Positions 16,745 through 27,336 of a stretch of 64,000 bases of DNA are shown here, one piece after another. How positions within the stretch are numbered: the stretch's first letter is position 1; every line of letters starts with the position of its first letter. Below the pieces are notes generated by a model. That model had not been told where the DNA came from. It did not search any database and saw only the letters and a program-made list of their open reading frames with translations. A program made the position numbers and the translations under genes. The DNA is from Acidobacteriota bacterium (GTDB taxonomy: Bacteria > Acidobacteriota > Blastocatellia > RBC074): contig JAHBSF010000016.1 in assembly GCA_019639255.1 (NCBI GenBank), forward strand, positions 1 to 64,000, given 5' to 3'.

Positions 16745-19700
16745 TTATCTTTCCAGGTTTTTCGCCGCTTGTTCCCTTTGCAACAGGTGATCGAGCCAGG
16801 CATCGGCGAGTTTTTCCTGGAGGTTGTTGGCGCGCAGCCGCGCGTCGAGGTTTTCAAAATCCACTTCATCAAGTGGCTGATCCTGGTTGAAACACGAAAA
16901 AACGAATCCGGTTTCTGCCCCCGTTTCAGGGTCTACGCGGCGTTGCAGGCACTGCGCGCATACTTCCTTCATCATGCATTGCATGGGCGAATTGATCGAA
17001 CCGATTGCGGCGTGCCCGGGCTTGAAGCGCGAGGCAAGCAGTCCCGTATGCCGCGCAGTTTTTACAGCGTTCATCATACGGTCCGATCCAATGGCGATAA
17101 TACGGTCGATGTCGCGGAAATCAAACATCGGCGCGCCGAAACGCCCGTCTGCATACGCTCTCATCGCCTCGACTATGTTGCCCGTGAAGCAATGGTCCTG
17201 CGCGCGGTGCGGTTCGATCATTTCGCCGTAATCCACGCTCCAGATCACCTGATCGGTTGCGGCCTCGATCTCTTCGCGTTTGAACAGATCCTGCCGCTTT
17301 TTGTATCCGGCGAAATAAAGCACGCGGTTGTTGCGCTGCTTTAGCGCGCGCGCAATCGAAAACAGCACTGCGTTTCCGAGTCCGCCTCCCGCAAGCAGCA
17401 CCGACTCTCCCTCGGGAATTTCCGTGGGCGCCCCGGTCGGTCCCATCACTACGACGCGTTCGCCCTCGCGCAACCTTGTGCACAGCCGCGAACTGCCGCC
17501 CATTTCCAGCACTATGAGCGAAAGCAGCCCGCGCTCGGGATCATTGCCGGCGCCGGTTAGCGCGAGTCCCTCCATTACAAGGCGGGTCCCGTCGATTTCG
17601 GCGGCTGCGGCTTCGTAGTTCTGGAAGCGGTAGAACTGTCCGGGCCGGAATTTGCGCGCTGCGAGCGGAGCTTTGACGATTACTTCCACGATTGTCGGCG
17701 TCAATCGGATTACGCGCTCGACGCGGGCGACAAGCTGCTCGTCGAGCGTCGATATCAAATCATCGAAACGCGCACGAAGCTTACCCGAAGGATTCGGTGA
17801 AAGATTCGCCGCTGCGTCGAGCAGATGGGGTTGCGGGGAATTGGGGGCGAAAAGTTTTACGATTTCCTCGTAGCCGTGTTTGGCCGAAGCCATCGCCTTG
17901 ACTACGTTGCCGGCGAATATCGGATGGTTGTCGCCGTAATAGGTGATGTATTTCCCGTCGCGTTCGTATGAGGTGAAAAACCCGGTTTCTCCGCGCTCTG
18001 CGTCTACGGGTTCGAGTATTGGCCGTCCTTCCCGTTCGGCGAGTTTATAGCCCTGAAAGAACTGTCTGCGGCGGTCGAGCGCAAACGTTCCGGGATATTC
18101 TTTTTCATAAATGACGTTTGGACTGGTTCCGGCCGCCACGCATACGGTTCGCGCGGGAAGCGTGATTTCTTCGCCCAAAGGTTTCAGTTTTCCGGATTCA
18201 TCGGCGCGCAGGCGTTCGAAGCGGATTGCGCTGAGAGCGCCGTATGGGTCGGGGACGGCTTCGAGCGGGCTCAGGCATTCGATGAAGTAGATGCCTTCTT
18301 CCAGGGACTTGATTACTTCTTCGTGGTTCAGGCGGTATGCGGGCGAGTCCTGAAGGGTTTTTCTGTAAACGATCGAGACTCCGCCCCACTCGCGCACGAG
18401 TTTGACGAAATCGGGCGGCTCGGCTGCTTCCTGCGCGCGGCGGCGTTCTTCTCGCACAGCGCGCCCGTGCGAGAGAAAACGCTCCATACGCGCGCGGTCT
18501 TCATCCCGGTAAATCCTCCAGAACGCGTCCTCGCCCCGTTCGGCCGCGAGCGTTTCGTACCGCGCCAGCATCTTCTCGACCTGTACGGGGTAATAGGCTG
18601 CAAGTTCCGTGGCCGTGTCTATGGCGGTGAGTCCGCCGCCTATGACTATCGCGGGCAGTTCAACCTGCAGATTGGCCATCGACGAATCCTTGAAGGCTCC
18701 CGTGAGTTGCAGGGCCATCAGGAAATCGCTTGCCTTGCGTATGCCGCGAATGAGGTTGTTTTTCATTCCGATGATCGTCGGGCGGCCCGCGCCGGCGGCG
18801 ATTGCGATGTGATCGAAGCCAAGTTCCCAGGCGTCCTCTATCGTCAATGCGCCGCCGAACCGCACGCCGTCGTATATGCGCAGCAGATCGCGCCGGGCAA
18901 GCGTCAGGTGCAGCAGCGTCAGAAAATTCTTGTCCCAGCGCACCGTTATTCCGTATTCGCTTACGCCGCCGAAGCCTTCGAGCAGTCGCCGGTCGAGCGC
19001 GTTGTAGATTTCGCGCCAATCGCGTACCGGTTGCGGAGTCCGGCCCTCTGATCCTGTCAAGGCCTCGGGCAGACGTTCGATTTTCAATCCGTCGATACCG
19101 ACTACGCCGAAGCCCTCGTTGACCAGGTAATGCGCCAGCGTATACCCGGCCGGGCCCAGACCCACGATCAGAACGTTCCGGCCGTTGTAGGCAAGCGCGT
19201 GCGGGCGTCTGCGGTTGAGCGGATTCCAGCGCGTGAGCAGTCCGTAAATTTCCACGCCCCAGGGCATGTTCAGAACGTCGGTAAGAATGCCGGTTTCGAT
19301 TTGCGGGATGTTTACGGGATCCTGTTTCTGGAAGACGCACGATTTCATGCAATCGTTGCAAATGCGATGGCCGGTGCCGGGGCACATCGGATTGTCGATC
19401 ATTATGAGTGCGAGAGCGCCGAGCGCTTCGCCCGAGCGGCGCACCAGATGCGCTTCAGAAATTTTTTCATCCAGCGGGCAGCCGGCCAGCGGAATGCCCA
19501 GCGGATTGGGGCGCACGGAGCCGTCTTTTTCTATAAAGCCGGTAGAGCAGGAGTCCTTGTCGCGGTCGTGGCAGTAGAGGCAGTAGTGTATTTCATCGAG
19601 CACTTCGCGCGCGTCGGCGCGCAGGTCCGTGAGTTGAAAACCGTCGCGGCGGCGCAGCCCGTGTGCGGGGCCGGTCACAAGTTCGGGCAGATCTGCGCGC

Positions 19701-20389
19701 GGTCGTTCGATCTGCACGAGGTTGTCGTAATCGAGCGAGTGCGGTTGTCGCCACGACAGCCAGTGTTTGATCCTTTGGGGTTCGACTACGGCGAGCGCGG
19801 CAAGCCAGCGTTCGAGCGCATCGAGTTCCGCGGGTTGCGGGCGCACGGCCGCCCACAGGCGTGCAACGACGAGTTCTTCATCGGCGGCGCGGGCTTCATT
19901 GGAAAGATAGTGGTCAAGAAGATTCTGCACCCGGGCGTCGAGCGAGTGGAATTCGGCGACCGCAGAGAGGACTTTTTCGGTTGTGAGCTTTCGGACGCGG
20001 CGTTGAATGGAGAATTTCTTGAAATCGAAGATCACCGATTCCGCTTCGGCGATGTTGATTAAATTTTGACGCTCGTGTTCAACGCCGAACAGTTGGGCGA
20101 GGAAGGCTCCGAGGTGGGGGGCTGCGCGCACGAGCAGGTCTGCTTCCTCGCGTTTGCTCAATTTTGAGCCGCCCTCGTCGGGATGATAAAATGCATCACA
20201 CAGTTCGGCATCTGCTTCCTGCAGCCGGCGCTCGAAGGCGGCGACAAGATCCGCAAGCCGGTCGGGCCGGTAAAGGTCGGCGTAGGTAAAGCCGGGGATG
20301 CCGAGGCGGAGTTCGTCTGAAGAACCTTTTGTGGGGGGTGAGATCTTGTCGGTCGGCGTCGTCGGCGGCATCGAATTTGTGCGCGTCAA
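16745..20389 (-). CDS. Giant FAD/NAD/iron-sulfur oxidoreductase (GltD-like plus PyrK/NfnA-like fusion)
   Basis: A 1214-residue soluble flavoprotein. Residues 1-260 are of unknown helical fold. A cysteine-rich region follows (Cys270, 273, 281, 304, 336, 344, 347, 351) like the Fe-S region before GltD/NfnB flavin domains. Then a FAD/NAD-binding half starts at VLIVGLGPAGYTLAHYL (406-422), with a second Rossmann motif in the middle. The C-terminal 350 residues look like PyrK/ferredoxin-NADP reductase: RFQNYE, AGGGLGNAVLFSIA at 1000-1013, and a C-x5-C-x2-C-x18-C cluster at 1138-1166. This resembles NfnAB joined in one chain, and flavin-based electron bifurcation is possible but unproven. The start is a TTG with AAAGGAG 8 bp upstream. 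No partner ferredoxin is adjacent. Confidence 0.8.
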   Translation of the reverse strand: MTRTNSMPPTTPTDKISPPTKGSSDELRLGIPGFTYADLYRPDRLADLVAAFERRLQEADAELCDAFYHPDEGGSKLSKREEADLLVRAAPHLGAFLAQLFGVEHERQNLINIAEAESVIFDFKKFSIQRRVRKLTTEKVLSAVAEFHSLDARVQNLLDHYLSNEARAADEELVVARLWAAVRPQPAELDALERWLAALAVVEPQRIKHWLSWRQPHSLDYDNLVQIERPRADLPELVTGPAHGLRRRDGFQLTDLRADAREVLDEIHYCLYCHDRDKDSCSTGFIEKDGSVRPNPLGIPLAGCPLDEKISEAHLVRRSGEALGALALIMIDNPMCPGTGHRICNDCMKSCVFQKQDPVNIPQIETGILTDVLNMPWGVEIYGLLTRWNPLNRRRPHALAYNGRNVLIVGLGPAGYTLAHYLVNEGFGVVGIDGLKIERLPEALTGSEGRTPQPVRDWREIYNALDRRLLEGFGGVSEYGITVRWDKNFLTLLHLTLARRDLLRIYDGVRFGGALTIEDAWELGFDHIAIAAGAGRPTIIGMKNNLIRGIRKASDFLMALQLTGAFKDSSMANLQVELPAIVIGGGLTAIDTATELAAYYPVQVEKMLARYETLAAERGEDAFWRIYRDEDRARMERFLSHGRAVREERRRAQEAAEPPDFVKLVREWGGVSIVYRKTLQDSPAYRLNHEEVIKSLEEGIYFIECLSPLEAVPDPYGALSAIRFERLRADESGKLKPLGEEITLPARTVCVAAGTSPNVIYEKEYPGTFALDRRRQFFQGYKLAEREGRPILEPVDAERGETGFFTSYERDGKYITYYGDNHPIFAGNVVKAMASAKHGYEEIVKLFAPNSPQPHLLDAAANLSPNPSGKLRARFDDLISTLDEQLVARVERVIRLTPTIVEVIVKAPLAARKFRPGQFYRFQNYEAAAAEIDGTRLVMEGLALTGAGNDPERGLLSLIVLEMGGSSRLCTRLREGERVVVMGPTGAPTEIPEGESVLLAGGGLGNAVLFSIARALKQRNNRVLYFAGYKKRQDLFKREEIEAATDQVIWSVDYGEMIEPHRAQDHCFTGNIVEAMRAYADGRFGAPMFDFRDIDRIIAIGSDRMMNAVKTARHTGLLASRFKPGHAAIGSINSPMQCMMKEVCAQCLQRRVDPETGAETGFVFSCFNQDQPLDEVDFENLDARLRANNLQEKLADAWLDHLLQREQAAKNLER

Positions 20390-20438
20390 TGTTTCATCTC
20401 CTTTTCCTCGCCATTATATCCAATGTCCGCCATCCTTA

Positions 20439-20540
20439 CAGGAACGGGAACGGAAAGAAGGTAAGGGAATGAACGGAACGGGCAATCTGCGTCCGTTAGT
20501 TTCGTTAGTTTCGTTTGATTCATTTTGTTCCGTCATCCTT
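20439..20540. repeat. Degenerate palindromic element A7
   Basis: The left side AGGAACGGGAACGGAAAG and right side ending TTTTGTTCCGTCATCCTT keep the purine/pyrimidine arm pattern, but pairing is interrupted and the arms carry different repeat counts. It lies between the divergent fusion gene and the secretion operon. Confidence 0.65.
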
Positions 20541-20569
20541 TTCTCAGAATCGAAAGGTGAGATCGACTG

Positions 20570-22342
20570 ATGGGGCGGGGACCGGATTCATCAGACATAC
20601 ATCATCATCCGACGCCTTACGAGCGGTTGCGGCGAATGCTCAGGCTGGAGCAGGGCGATCTGGTGGTGATAATCGTCTACAACGGCCTGATCGGGTTGCT
20701 TCTGCTCGCGGTGCCGCTTGCGGCGCAGGCGCTCGTCAACACTATTGCGGCCGGAGTTATGGCGCAGCCGCTCGTCATACTCACGCTGGGCGTGCTTGCA
20801 GCACTGCTGTTTGCGGGGGTGCTCCGACTTTTGAAACTGACGCTGCTCGAGCGCCTGCAGCAGAGAATTTTTGCGCGCATAGCGCTGGATGTGGCCGAAA
20901 GGTTGCCCCGCTTTCGCTACGATGCGTTGATGAGCGAATACGCGCCGCAACTGGTCAACCGTTTCTTCGACGTAATAACGATGCAGAAATCGGCGGCGAA
21001 GATCCTGCTCGAAGGTCCCTCGGCGCTGCTGAAGGTGGCGATCGGAATGCTGTTGATGGCGTTCTATCATCCCTATTTGCTGGCCTTCGATGTTTTTCTG
21101 GTACTGTTTGTAGCCTTCACCGTGGGCGTGCTCGGTCTGGGCGGACTGGATACGAGCATAGAGGAATCGAAGAGCAAATACCGCGTTGCGGACTGGCTCG
21201 AAGACCTCGCCCGATGCCAGCGGGGTTTCAAGATGAGCGCAGTCGGCGCGTTTCCCATAGAGCGCGCCGATGCGCTCGTAATCGATTATGTGCGCGCGAG
21301 GGAATCGCATTTTCGCGTAATCTTCAGGCAGGCGCTCGGAAATTACCTGATGCAGGCCATAGCGTTTGCCGGAGTGCTGGCAATCGGCGGATGGCTGGTA
21401 ATCAACCGTCAGTTGACTTTGGGGCAGGTGGTTGCGGCGGAAATTGTGGTCGTGGGCGTGCTCGACGGGCTGGAGAAACTCATTCGAATGCTCGAACAGG
21501 GCTACGATTTGCTTACGAGCCTCGACAAGGTAGGGCATCTTACCGATCTTCCGCTCGAGCGCGAGGGCGGGCGCGAGGCGCGGCGCGGTCAGGGCGGCGC
21601 GAGAGTTCACTGCAAGCGGCTGTATTTTTCCTATCCCTCGGGAGCGGAGGTTCTGAACGGCATCGATCTGGATCTGAAACCGGGCGAGAGCCTGAGTCTT
21701 GTGGGAGAGAGCGGGGCGGGGAAATCTACGCTGGCAGCAGTCGTATGCGGGCTTCACGAACCCGATCACGGAATCGTGCAGATCAACGGGATGGACGTGC
21801 GCGATTTGCGGCTCGACAGTCTGCGGCGAATAGTAGGTATGGTGAGCGATACGAACGAAATTTTTGCCGGAACTGTTGAAGAAAACATACTGCTCGGGCG
21901 CGAATACATTTCGCACGAAGACCTGGAGTGGGCGCTTGATTTGACGGGGCTTGGGGACGAACTTGCGCGGCTGCCGCGCGGATTGCAGACGCAGCTTGTC
22001 ACCGAGGGGCGCAATCTTTCGCGCGGACAGATTCAGCGTCTGCTGATTGCGCGCGCAATAATCGGGCGTCCGCAACTGCTGATCATCGACGAGGGATTCA
22101 CCGGCATAGATGAATGCGACAAGCTGCAACTGCTCGATGCGCTTTACGACGCGCAGCGCGGCTGGACGATCATCGACATATCGCACGATCCCGAGGTTGT
22201 AGCCAGATCGCAGCGCGTTGCGGTGCTTTCGCACGGCAACGTGGTTCAGGAAGGCCGGGCGGCGGATCTGGCTCGCGTGCGCGACGGTGAATTTGCGCGC
22301 CTGTTTCCGAGCATGATTCGCAATCTTCTGGAGGCGGAATAA
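20570..22342 (+). CDS. Type I secretion ABC transporter (fused permease and ATPase)
   Basis: A 590-residue inner-membrane exporter subunit. The first about 330 residues hold the ABC membrane domain with several helices ([60 protein letters not shown]). The ATPase half has Walker [10 protein letters not shown] (about 379-387), signature LSRGQ (about 483) and Walker B LLIIDEGF (about 503-510). It has no N-terminal C39 peptidase domain, so it is not a bacteriocin-type processor. With the HlyD-like and TolC-like genes directly downstream it should form a complete type I secretion system. AAGGTGAG is the ribosome-binding site. The cargo is not adjacent; the secreted proteases elsewhere in the window are only candidates. 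Confidence 0.92.
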   Translation: MGRGPDSSDIHHHPTPYERLRRMLRLEQGDLVVIIVYNGLIGLLLLAVPLAAQALVNTIAAGVMAQPLVILTLGVLAALLFAGVLRLLKLTLLERLQQRIFARIALDVAERLPRFRYDALMSEYAPQLVNRFFDVITMQKSAAKILLEGPSALLKVAIGMLLMAFYHPYLLAFDVFLVLFVAFTVGVLGLGGLDTSIEESKSKYRVADWLEDLARCQRGFKMSAVGAFPIERADALVIDYVRARESHFRVIFRQALGNYLMQAIAFAGVLAIGGWLVINRQLTLGQVVAAEIVVVGVLDGLEKLIRMLEQGYDLLTSLDKVGHLTDLPLEREGGREARRGQGGARVHCKRLYFSYPSGAEVLNGIDLDLKPGESLSLVGESGAGKSTLAAVVCGLHEPDHGIVQINGMDVRDLRLDSLRRIVGMVSDTNEIFAGTVEENILLGREYISHEDLEWALDLTGLGDELARLPRGLQTQLVTEGRNLSRGQIQRLLIARAIIGRPQLLIIDEGFTGIDECDKLQLLDALYDAQRGWTIIDISHDPEVVARSQRVAVLSHGNVVQEGRAADLARVRDGEFARLFPSMIRNLLEAE

Positions 22343-22345
22343 ACC

Positions 22346-23755
22346 ATGGCGGCGCGTCCGAAGGAGACCATCGACGAGATTTCCGACGCCGCACTCAAGC
22401 CCGTACTGCCGGCGCCGCGTATACGTTCGCTCGATTTGATGCGGACGCCGCATCCGGTGCGCACGCTCGCCTGGATGCTCGTGTTGATACTTCTAGTGTT
22501 CGTACTTTCGCTCGCGTTCGTTCCCTGGCAGCAGTCGGTGACGGGCGTGGGGCGCGTCATAGTTTTTTCTCCCATGGACCGGCCGCAGAACGTAGAGGCG
22601 CAGATCCCGGGCCGTCTCCTTTCCTGGCGCGTAGTCGAGGGGCAGGAGGTCAAGGCGGGAGAGACGATCGTAGAGTTGTCGGACATAGATTCGAAGTTTC
22701 TGGACGGGGATCAGTATTCGCGTCTTCAGTCGCAGCGGCAGTATCAGGAATCGAGCCGCAGCGAAGCCGAGGCGCGCGAGGCGGCCATACTCGGGCAGCT
22801 TGCGGATCTCGAAGGCTCGCGCAACGTAGCGATTCCGGCCGCCGAACAGCGCGTGCGTCAGGCCGAGGACCGCATACGCCTTGCGGAACAGAACGTCGAG
22901 CAGGCGCGGCAGAACGTGACTACTGCGGATCTGAACCTGAAGCGGTTGCGCGAACTGTTCGGCAAGGGATTGCGTTCGCAGCGGGATCTGGAGCTCGGCG
23001 AACTCGACATCGTGAGCGCGCGCACGCGACTCGAAAGCATGCTGGCGGCGCTCGAAGTTGCGAAACGCGATCTGGACGTTGCGCGTCTGGATCTGACAAA
23101 AGTAGTAAACGACACTTCGGCTCAGCTCAATGCCCTGCGCGCCGCTCGCGCTTCGGTGCGCGAAACCATCGCGAAGGTCAACAGCGATCTCCTGAAACTC
23201 GACGTAGACATTCAGAACGTGCGGTTGCGCACGGATCAGCGGATCGTGCGCGCGCCGCGCGACGGCAAAGTAGTGCGCGTGCTCAAGGTCGGACCCGGCG
23301 AAACCGTGAAGGCGGGCGATGTGCTTGCCGTGCTTGCGCCCGAAACCCGGGATCAGGCCGTTGAATTGCTGCTTTCGGGCTACGATGCGCCGCTGGTTTC
23401 GGTCGGCCGTCAGGTGCGGCTGAATTTTGCGGGCTGGCCCGCGTTGCAGTTTGTCGGGTGGCCGTCGATCGCCGTGGGTACGTTCGCCGGGCGCGTAAAG
23501 GTGATGGATGCGGTGGATGACGGGCAGAGCCGGTTCCGCATAATCGTCGAACCGGATCACGAAGAGATTCGCGCGGGACGCGAGGACGCGTGGCCGCCGC
23601 TCGATCAGTTGAGGCCGGGGGCCGAGGTCAACGGCTGGGTCATGCTCGATACGGTGTCGCTCGGCTGGGAGTTGTGGCGGCAATTCAACGCCTTCCCGCC
23701 GACGGTCGAACGCGGAGGAGGTAATGAGAAGGATGGAGCCAGGAGAGGGAAGTAA
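22346..23755 (+). CDS. HlyD-type membrane fusion protein
   Basis: A 469-residue periplasmic adaptor with one N-terminal membrane helix (about 34-54), a split biotinyl-lipoyl domain ([23 protein letters not shown] and [31 protein letters not shown]), a long coiled-coil hairpin rich in Glu, Gln and Arg (about 125-285), and a beta-barrel end. It links the ABC exporter to the outer-membrane channel. The gene starts 3 bp after the exporter stop and overlaps the TolC-like gene by 32 bp, which marks a tightly coupled operon. Confidence 0.93.
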   Translation: MAARPKETIDEISDAALKPVLPAPRIRSLDLMRTPHPVRTLAWMLVLILLVFVLSLAFVPWQQSVTGVGRVIVFSPMDRPQNVEAQIPGRLLSWRVVEGQEVKAGETIVELSDIDSKFLDGDQYSRLQSQRQYQESSRSEAEAREAAILGQLADLEGSRNVAIPAAEQRVRQAEDRIRLAEQNVEQARQNVTTADLNLKRLRELFGKGLRSQRDLELGELDIVSARTRLESMLAALEVAKRDLDVARLDLTKVVNDTSAQLNALRAARASVRETIAKVNSDLLKLDVDIQNVRLRTDQRIVRAPRDGKVVRVLKVGPGETVKAGDVLAVLAPETRDQAVELLLSGYDAPLVSVGRQVRLNFAGWPALQFVGWPSIAVGTFAGRVKVMDAVDDGQSRFRIIVEPDHEEIRAGREDAWPPLDQLRPGAEVNGWVMLDTVSLGWELWRQFNAFPPTVERGGGNEKDGARRGK

Positions 23756-25223
23756 GGCAAGAGCGTGGGTGCACACGGCGCGGCTGTGCATCATCGCTCT
23801 GATCGTTGCACACATTGTTGCGCCGATTGTCGCAGTAGCAGAACCGCAGAGCGGGCGCCGCCCCGATGCACCGCAACCGCAGCAGCAACAATTACCCGTG
23901 CTTGTACTTGATGAACTGCTGGCGCAGGTCGAAGCCTGGCATCCGAAGCTGCGCGGCGCGGATGTCAACCGGCGCGCAGCCTCGGCAAAACGCCTGGAAA
24001 AGCAGGGCGCCTTCGATCCCGTGCTTTCGTTCGGCGGCGGCTTTCTGCAATACAACTCTACGAGCGCGCCCGGTAAACTGAGTTCGACGACGGTGAGCGA
24101 ATTTTCCGCCGACTGGCTGACGCGTTCGGGGATGAAGTTTTCCGCCGGCACGCGTCTGAATCGCGGGAATGTAAAATCGCCGCTTTCCTTTACGGGCAGT
24201 ACGGGGGAATACTTCGCCGAAATCAGGATTCCGTTCCTGCGCGGCGCGCGAATAAACGAAAAACTTGCAGCCGAACGTCAGGCGCTGCTGGGCGAACCGC
24301 TCGCGGATACGGAATATTCGGAAACGCGGCTCGATCTGCTGCTGAAAGCCTCGAACGCTTATTGGGATTGGGTTGCGGCCGGAAGAGCACTCGGCGTAGC
24401 GCGCGATCTGCTCGATCTGGCGAAGTTTCGAGCCGAAGCCGTAGCCGAACGTGCAAGGGCCGGAGATCTGCCGCAAATCGATACGGTCGAAGCCGATCTG
24501 GAAGTGCAGCGCCGTCAGGGAATGCTCGTCAAGGCGGATCGCGATTTGCAGAAAGCCGCCTTCAAGCTTTCGCTGTTTATGTGGACGCCTGTGGGATTGC
24601 CCGCGCCCATTCCGCAGCCCGGAAACGCCCCGGCGTCGACGCCTCCGCCCGTGCTTTTCACCGATGACAGGGCCGTTGCGGGGCAGCGGCTTGCGCTCGA
24701 ACGCCGGCCCGAAGTGCGCGCCATCGGCATAGAACAGCAGATAACGGATGTGGATCTGGATCTTGCGCGCAACCAGCGGTTGCCCGGCATCGATCTGACT
24801 TTCGGCCCCGGAAGGGATACGGGAGAAAACAGCATCGGGTATACGCTCAAAGCCGGGTTGACCTTCACTCTCCCGCTGCGGCAGCGCACAGCCGACGGCC
24901 GCATAGCTGCAGCATCTCTGAAATTGCAGAAGCTCGAACTCGATCTTGCAAACGAGCGCCTGCGCATACTCACCGAAGTCAACGATGCAGTCTCGGCGAT
25001 AAATACTACATACGAGCGATTCCGCGCCGCCGAAGAAGAAGTGCGGCTTGCGCGCCTGCTGGAAGAGGGCGAGCGCACGCGTTTTGCGCTCGGCGACAGC
25101 ACCCTTTTTCTGGTCAATCAGCGCGAACGCGCTACGGCCGAAGCCCGCGTAAAACTCATCGAAATCCAGGCCGAATACGAACAGGCGGTTGCGGCATTCC
25201 GGGCCGCAACGGTGCAGTTCTGA
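23724..25223 (+). CDS. TolC-type outer membrane efflux protein
   Basis: A 499-residue channel with an N-terminal signal ([20 protein letters not shown]) and a Pro/Gln-rich linker before the two repeated outer-membrane efflux domains (about 60-490). The helical hairpins ([29 protein letters not shown] and [41 protein letters not shown]) are typical. It ends ..[16 protein letters not shown] precedes the first ATG closely; an ATG 9 bp further has better spacing. It is the last gene of the secretion operon, and its TGA stop touches palindromic element A8. Confidence 0.92.
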   Translation: MRRMEPGEGSKARAWVHTARLCIIALIVAHIVAPIVAVAEPQSGRRPDAPQPQQQQLPVLVLDELLAQVEAWHPKLRGADVNRRAASAKRLEKQGAFDPVLSFGGGFLQYNSTSAPGKLSSTTVSEFSADWLTRSGMKFSAGTRLNRGNVKSPLSFTGSTGEYFAEIRIPFLRGARINEKLAAERQALLGEPLADTEYSETRLDLLLKASNAYWDWVAAGRALGVARDLLDLAKFRAEAVAERARAGDLPQIDTVEADLEVQRRQGMLVKADRDLQKAAFKLSLFMWTPVGLPAPIPQPGNAPASTPPPVLFTDDRAVAGQRLALERRPEVRAIGIEQQITDVDLDLARNQRLPGIDLTFGPGRDTGENSIGYTLKAGLTFTLPLRQRTADGRIAAASLKLQKLELDLANERLRILTEVNDAVSAINTTYERFRAAEEEVRLARLLEEGERTRFALGDSTLFLVNQRERATAEARVKLIEIQAEYEQAVAAFRAATVQF

Positions 25224-25326
25224 AGAGAGATAACGGAACAGACGAAATAAGACGAAACAGACGGAAAGATTTGTCTGTTTTTTTCGTCTGTTTCGTCTTA
25301 TTTCGTCTGTTCCGTTATCTCTCTTT
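25223..25326. repeat. Palindromic intergenic element A8 (perfect 40-bp arms)
   Basis: The arms 25224-25263 and 25285-25324 are exact reverse complements for 40 bp, starting AGAGAGATAACGGAACAGAC. The arm sequence differs from other copies (AACAGACGAAATAAGACG here), but the changes are mirrored in both arms. It lies between convergent genes, touching the TolC stop on the left and supplying the stop of the agmatine deiminase gene on the right. Confidence 0.96.
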
Positions 25327-26388
25327 TCCCCGCGGTTGCTGTTGTGTTGCGCAGTGGATCGCGCCGAGTCCCCATACCATTTCGGTGCAGTCGATTCCGA
25401 TTGTGCGCCGATCGGGGAACAGTTCCTGCAATATCGCGATTGCGCGCGCATCGTTTTCGCAGCGGTACGTAGGCGCAAGCACGGCGCGGTTGGCTATGTA
25501 AAAATTGGCGTAGCTGGCCGGGAGTCTCTGACCGTCGAAATAGACCGGCGCGGGCATCGGCACAGTGATGATCCTCAAGGGTTCGCCGTCCTGATCCTTC
25601 ATCGACTGCAAACGTTCGAGGTTGTCGCGCAGCGGCGGGTAGTTTTCGTCGCCGGGATCTTCTTCCACGGCCGTCACGACGGTGTCGTGCGAAACAAACC
25701 GCGTCAGATCGTCTATGTGTCCGTCGGTGTCGTCGCCGACTATGCCGTCGCCCAGCCACAGTATGCAGTCCACGCCGAGGTAAGCGCGCAGGTACTGTTC
25801 GATCTGATTTTTATCCAGATGCGGGTTGCGGTTCGGATTGAGCAGGCACGATTCGGTTGTTAATAGCGCGCCGCGCCCGTTTACATCGATCGAGCCGCCT
25901 TCGAGCACGATTCCCGGCTGATACAACTGCTCGCCCGATTCTTCGGCGATGCGCTGCGGGATTGCATCGTCGAGGTCATACGGCGGGTATTTGTTCCCCC
26001 ACGCGTTATAGCCCCAGTCGATGATTGCGCGTTTGCGTTCGCCGTCGCGGTCCCTCACGACGTAAATGGGGCCGTGGTCGCGCACCCAGGCGTCGTTTGT
26101 AGGGTTGAGATGAAACCGCACGGCGTCGAGATTTACGCCGCCCTTTTTGAGTTGTTCGCGCACGCGCGCGGCGAAATCTTCGTCCGCTACATTGATGCGC
26201 ACGAGTTCGGATTCGGCCAGATGCCCGGCGATTTCCGTGAAAATTTCCGGCACTCTGTCGAATGCGCCCGGCCAGCTTTCTTCCTTGTGCGGCCACGACA
26301 GCCACGTAGCCTCGTGCGGCTCCCATTCGGCCGGCATGCGATAACCCAGGGCGCGCGGCGTCGGGCGTACATTGTTGGGATCAGTCAT
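25315..26388 (-). CDS. aguA: Agmatine deiminase
   Basis: A 357-residue guanidino-group hydrolase of the peptidyl-arginine-deiminase fold that turns agmatine into N-carbamoylputrescine and ammonia. The family motifs are clear: NPTNDAWVRDHGP, GGSIDVNG, DTDGHIDDL, and the catalytic cysteine in GLGAIHCATQQQPR (about Cys346) near the C-terminus. The start at 26388 overlaps the stop of the upstream amidase gene in an ATGACTGA arrangement, which supports coupled translation. The protein ends ..GKER, with the TAA given by palindromic element A8. Together with the amidase it makes the two-step agmatine-to-putrescine route. Confidence 0.96.
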   Translation of the reverse strand: MTDPNNVRPTPRALGYRMPAEWEPHEATWLSWPHKEESWPGAFDRVPEIFTEIAGHLAESELVRINVADEDFAARVREQLKKGGVNLDAVRFHLNPTNDAWVRDHGPIYVVRDRDGERKRAIIDWGYNAWGNKYPPYDLDDAIPQRIAEESGEQLYQPGIVLEGGSIDVNGRGALLTTESCLLNPNRNPHLDKNQIEQYLRAYLGVDCILWLGDGIVGDDTDGHIDDLTRFVSHDTVVTAVEEDPGDENYPPLRDNLERLQSMKDQDGEPLRIITVPMPAPVYFDGQRLPASYANFYIANRAVLAPTYRCENDARAIAILQELFPDRRTIGIDCTEMVWGLGAIHCATQQQPRGKER

Positions 26389-27268
26389 TGAATCTCTTTG
26401 TGATTTCGTGGTAGGCGTCAATGCGCCGGTCGCGCAGAAACGGCCAGTGCGTGCGCTGCACGTCGATCTTTCCGTAATCGATTTCGGCGATGAGTATCTG
26501 TTCGTCTTCGAGGCTGCCTCTGACCAGGATCTTTCCCGCGGGATTGCAAATGAAGCTCTGCCCCCAGAACTGGATTCCTCCCGTGGGTTCCCCTTCGTGG
26601 CCCACGCGGTTGGCTGCGGCGACGTATACGCCGTTGGCTATGGCGTGCGAACGCTGAATGGTTTCCCACGACGAATGCTGCGCCTCGCCGTATTCCTGGC
26701 GTTCGGCCGGATGCCAGCCTATCGCGGTCGGATAAAAAAGAATCTGCGCCCCGGCCAGCGCCGTCAACCGCGCGCCCTCCGGATACCACTGATCCCAGCA
26801 GATCAGTACGCCGATGCGGCCGAAGCGCGTATCGAATGCGCGAAAGCCGAGATCTCCGGGCGTGAAGTAAAACTTCTCGTAAAAGAGCGGATCGTCCGGT
26901 ATGTGCATCTTGCGGTAGCGTCCGAGCATCGAGCCGTCGGCGTCGAACACAACCGCAGTGTTGTGATAAAGACCCGGCGCGCGCCGCTCAAACAGCGATG
27001 CGATGACGACTACGCCGCGCCGCCGCGCAATATCCGAAATCGCCTCCGTAGTCGGTCCGGGAATTTCTTCTGCGAGCGCGAAGTTCGAGTGATCCTCGGA
27101 CTGGCAGAAGTACTGCGAGCGGAAAAGCTCCTGCGTAGAGATGATCTGCGCGCCGCGCTGCGCGGCCTCGTCTATGCGCGCGAGCGCTTTTTCTGTATTC
27201 GCCGCCGTATCTGCGCTGCAACTCATCTGTATCAGCGCGATAGCGGCCTTGTCGGGTTGTTTGCTCAT
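26381..27268 (-). CDS. aguB: N-carbamoylputrescine amidase
   Basis: A 295-residue nitrilase-superfamily enzyme that hydrolyses N-carbamoylputrescine to putrescine, carbon dioxide and ammonia. The Glu-Lys-Cys catalytic triad is Glu47 (STQELF), Lys120 (RYRKMHIPDDP) and Cys157 (VLICWDQWYPEG). The start at 27268 (MSKQPDKAAIALIQM) matches the family. No ribosome-binding site is visible, but a perfect TATAAT ends 7 bp before this ATG, so the message is probably leaderless. It is first in the aguB-aguA pair, with an 8-bp overlap. Confidence 0.95.
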   Translation of the reverse strand: MSKQPDKAAIALIQMSCSADTAANTEKALARIDEAAQRGAQIISTQELFRSQYFCQSEDHSNFALAEEIPGPTTEAISDIARRRGVVVIASLFERRAPGLYHNTAVVFDADGSMLGRYRKMHIPDDPLFYEKFYFTPGDLGFRAFDTRFGRIGVLICWDQWYPEGARLTALAGAQILFYPTAIGWHPAERQEYGEAQHSSWETIQRSHAIANGVYVAAANRVGHEGEPTGGIQFWGQSFICNPAGKILVRGSLEDEQILIAEIDYGKIDVQRTHWPFLRDRRIDAYHEITKRFND

Positions 27269-27275
27269 GGCGGGG

Positions 27276-27281
27276 ATTATA
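27276..27281 (-). promoter_or_regulatory. Consensus -10 box placing +1 at the aguB start codon
   Basis: TATAAT on the minus strand is followed by 7 bases and then ATG. The usual -10 to +1 distance would start transcription at the A of ATG. No clear -35 box is present: the expected place lies in the left arm of the small palindrome at 27289. Confidence 0.6.
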
Positions 27282-27288
27282 CGCGATC

Positions 27289-27336
27289 GAACACAGAACA
27301 CGGAACGCGCGGATTATTCCGTGCATTCCGTGTTTG
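27289..27336. repeat. Short palindromic element B1
   Basis: The left arm GAACACAGAACACGGAA pairs with the right arm TTCCGTGCATTCCGTGTTT around a GC-rich loop. It has the class B word pattern (ACACGGAA). Its right arm encodes the final residues (NTECTE) of the minus-strand AlkZ-like protein and its stop codon; its left arm is in the aguB promoter region. Confidence 0.75.

Noticed and set aside
20591-22453. 620-residue minus-strand open frame
   Set aside because: It lies fully antisense to the ABC exporter gene, whose motifs are intact; high GC content keeps such shadow frames open.
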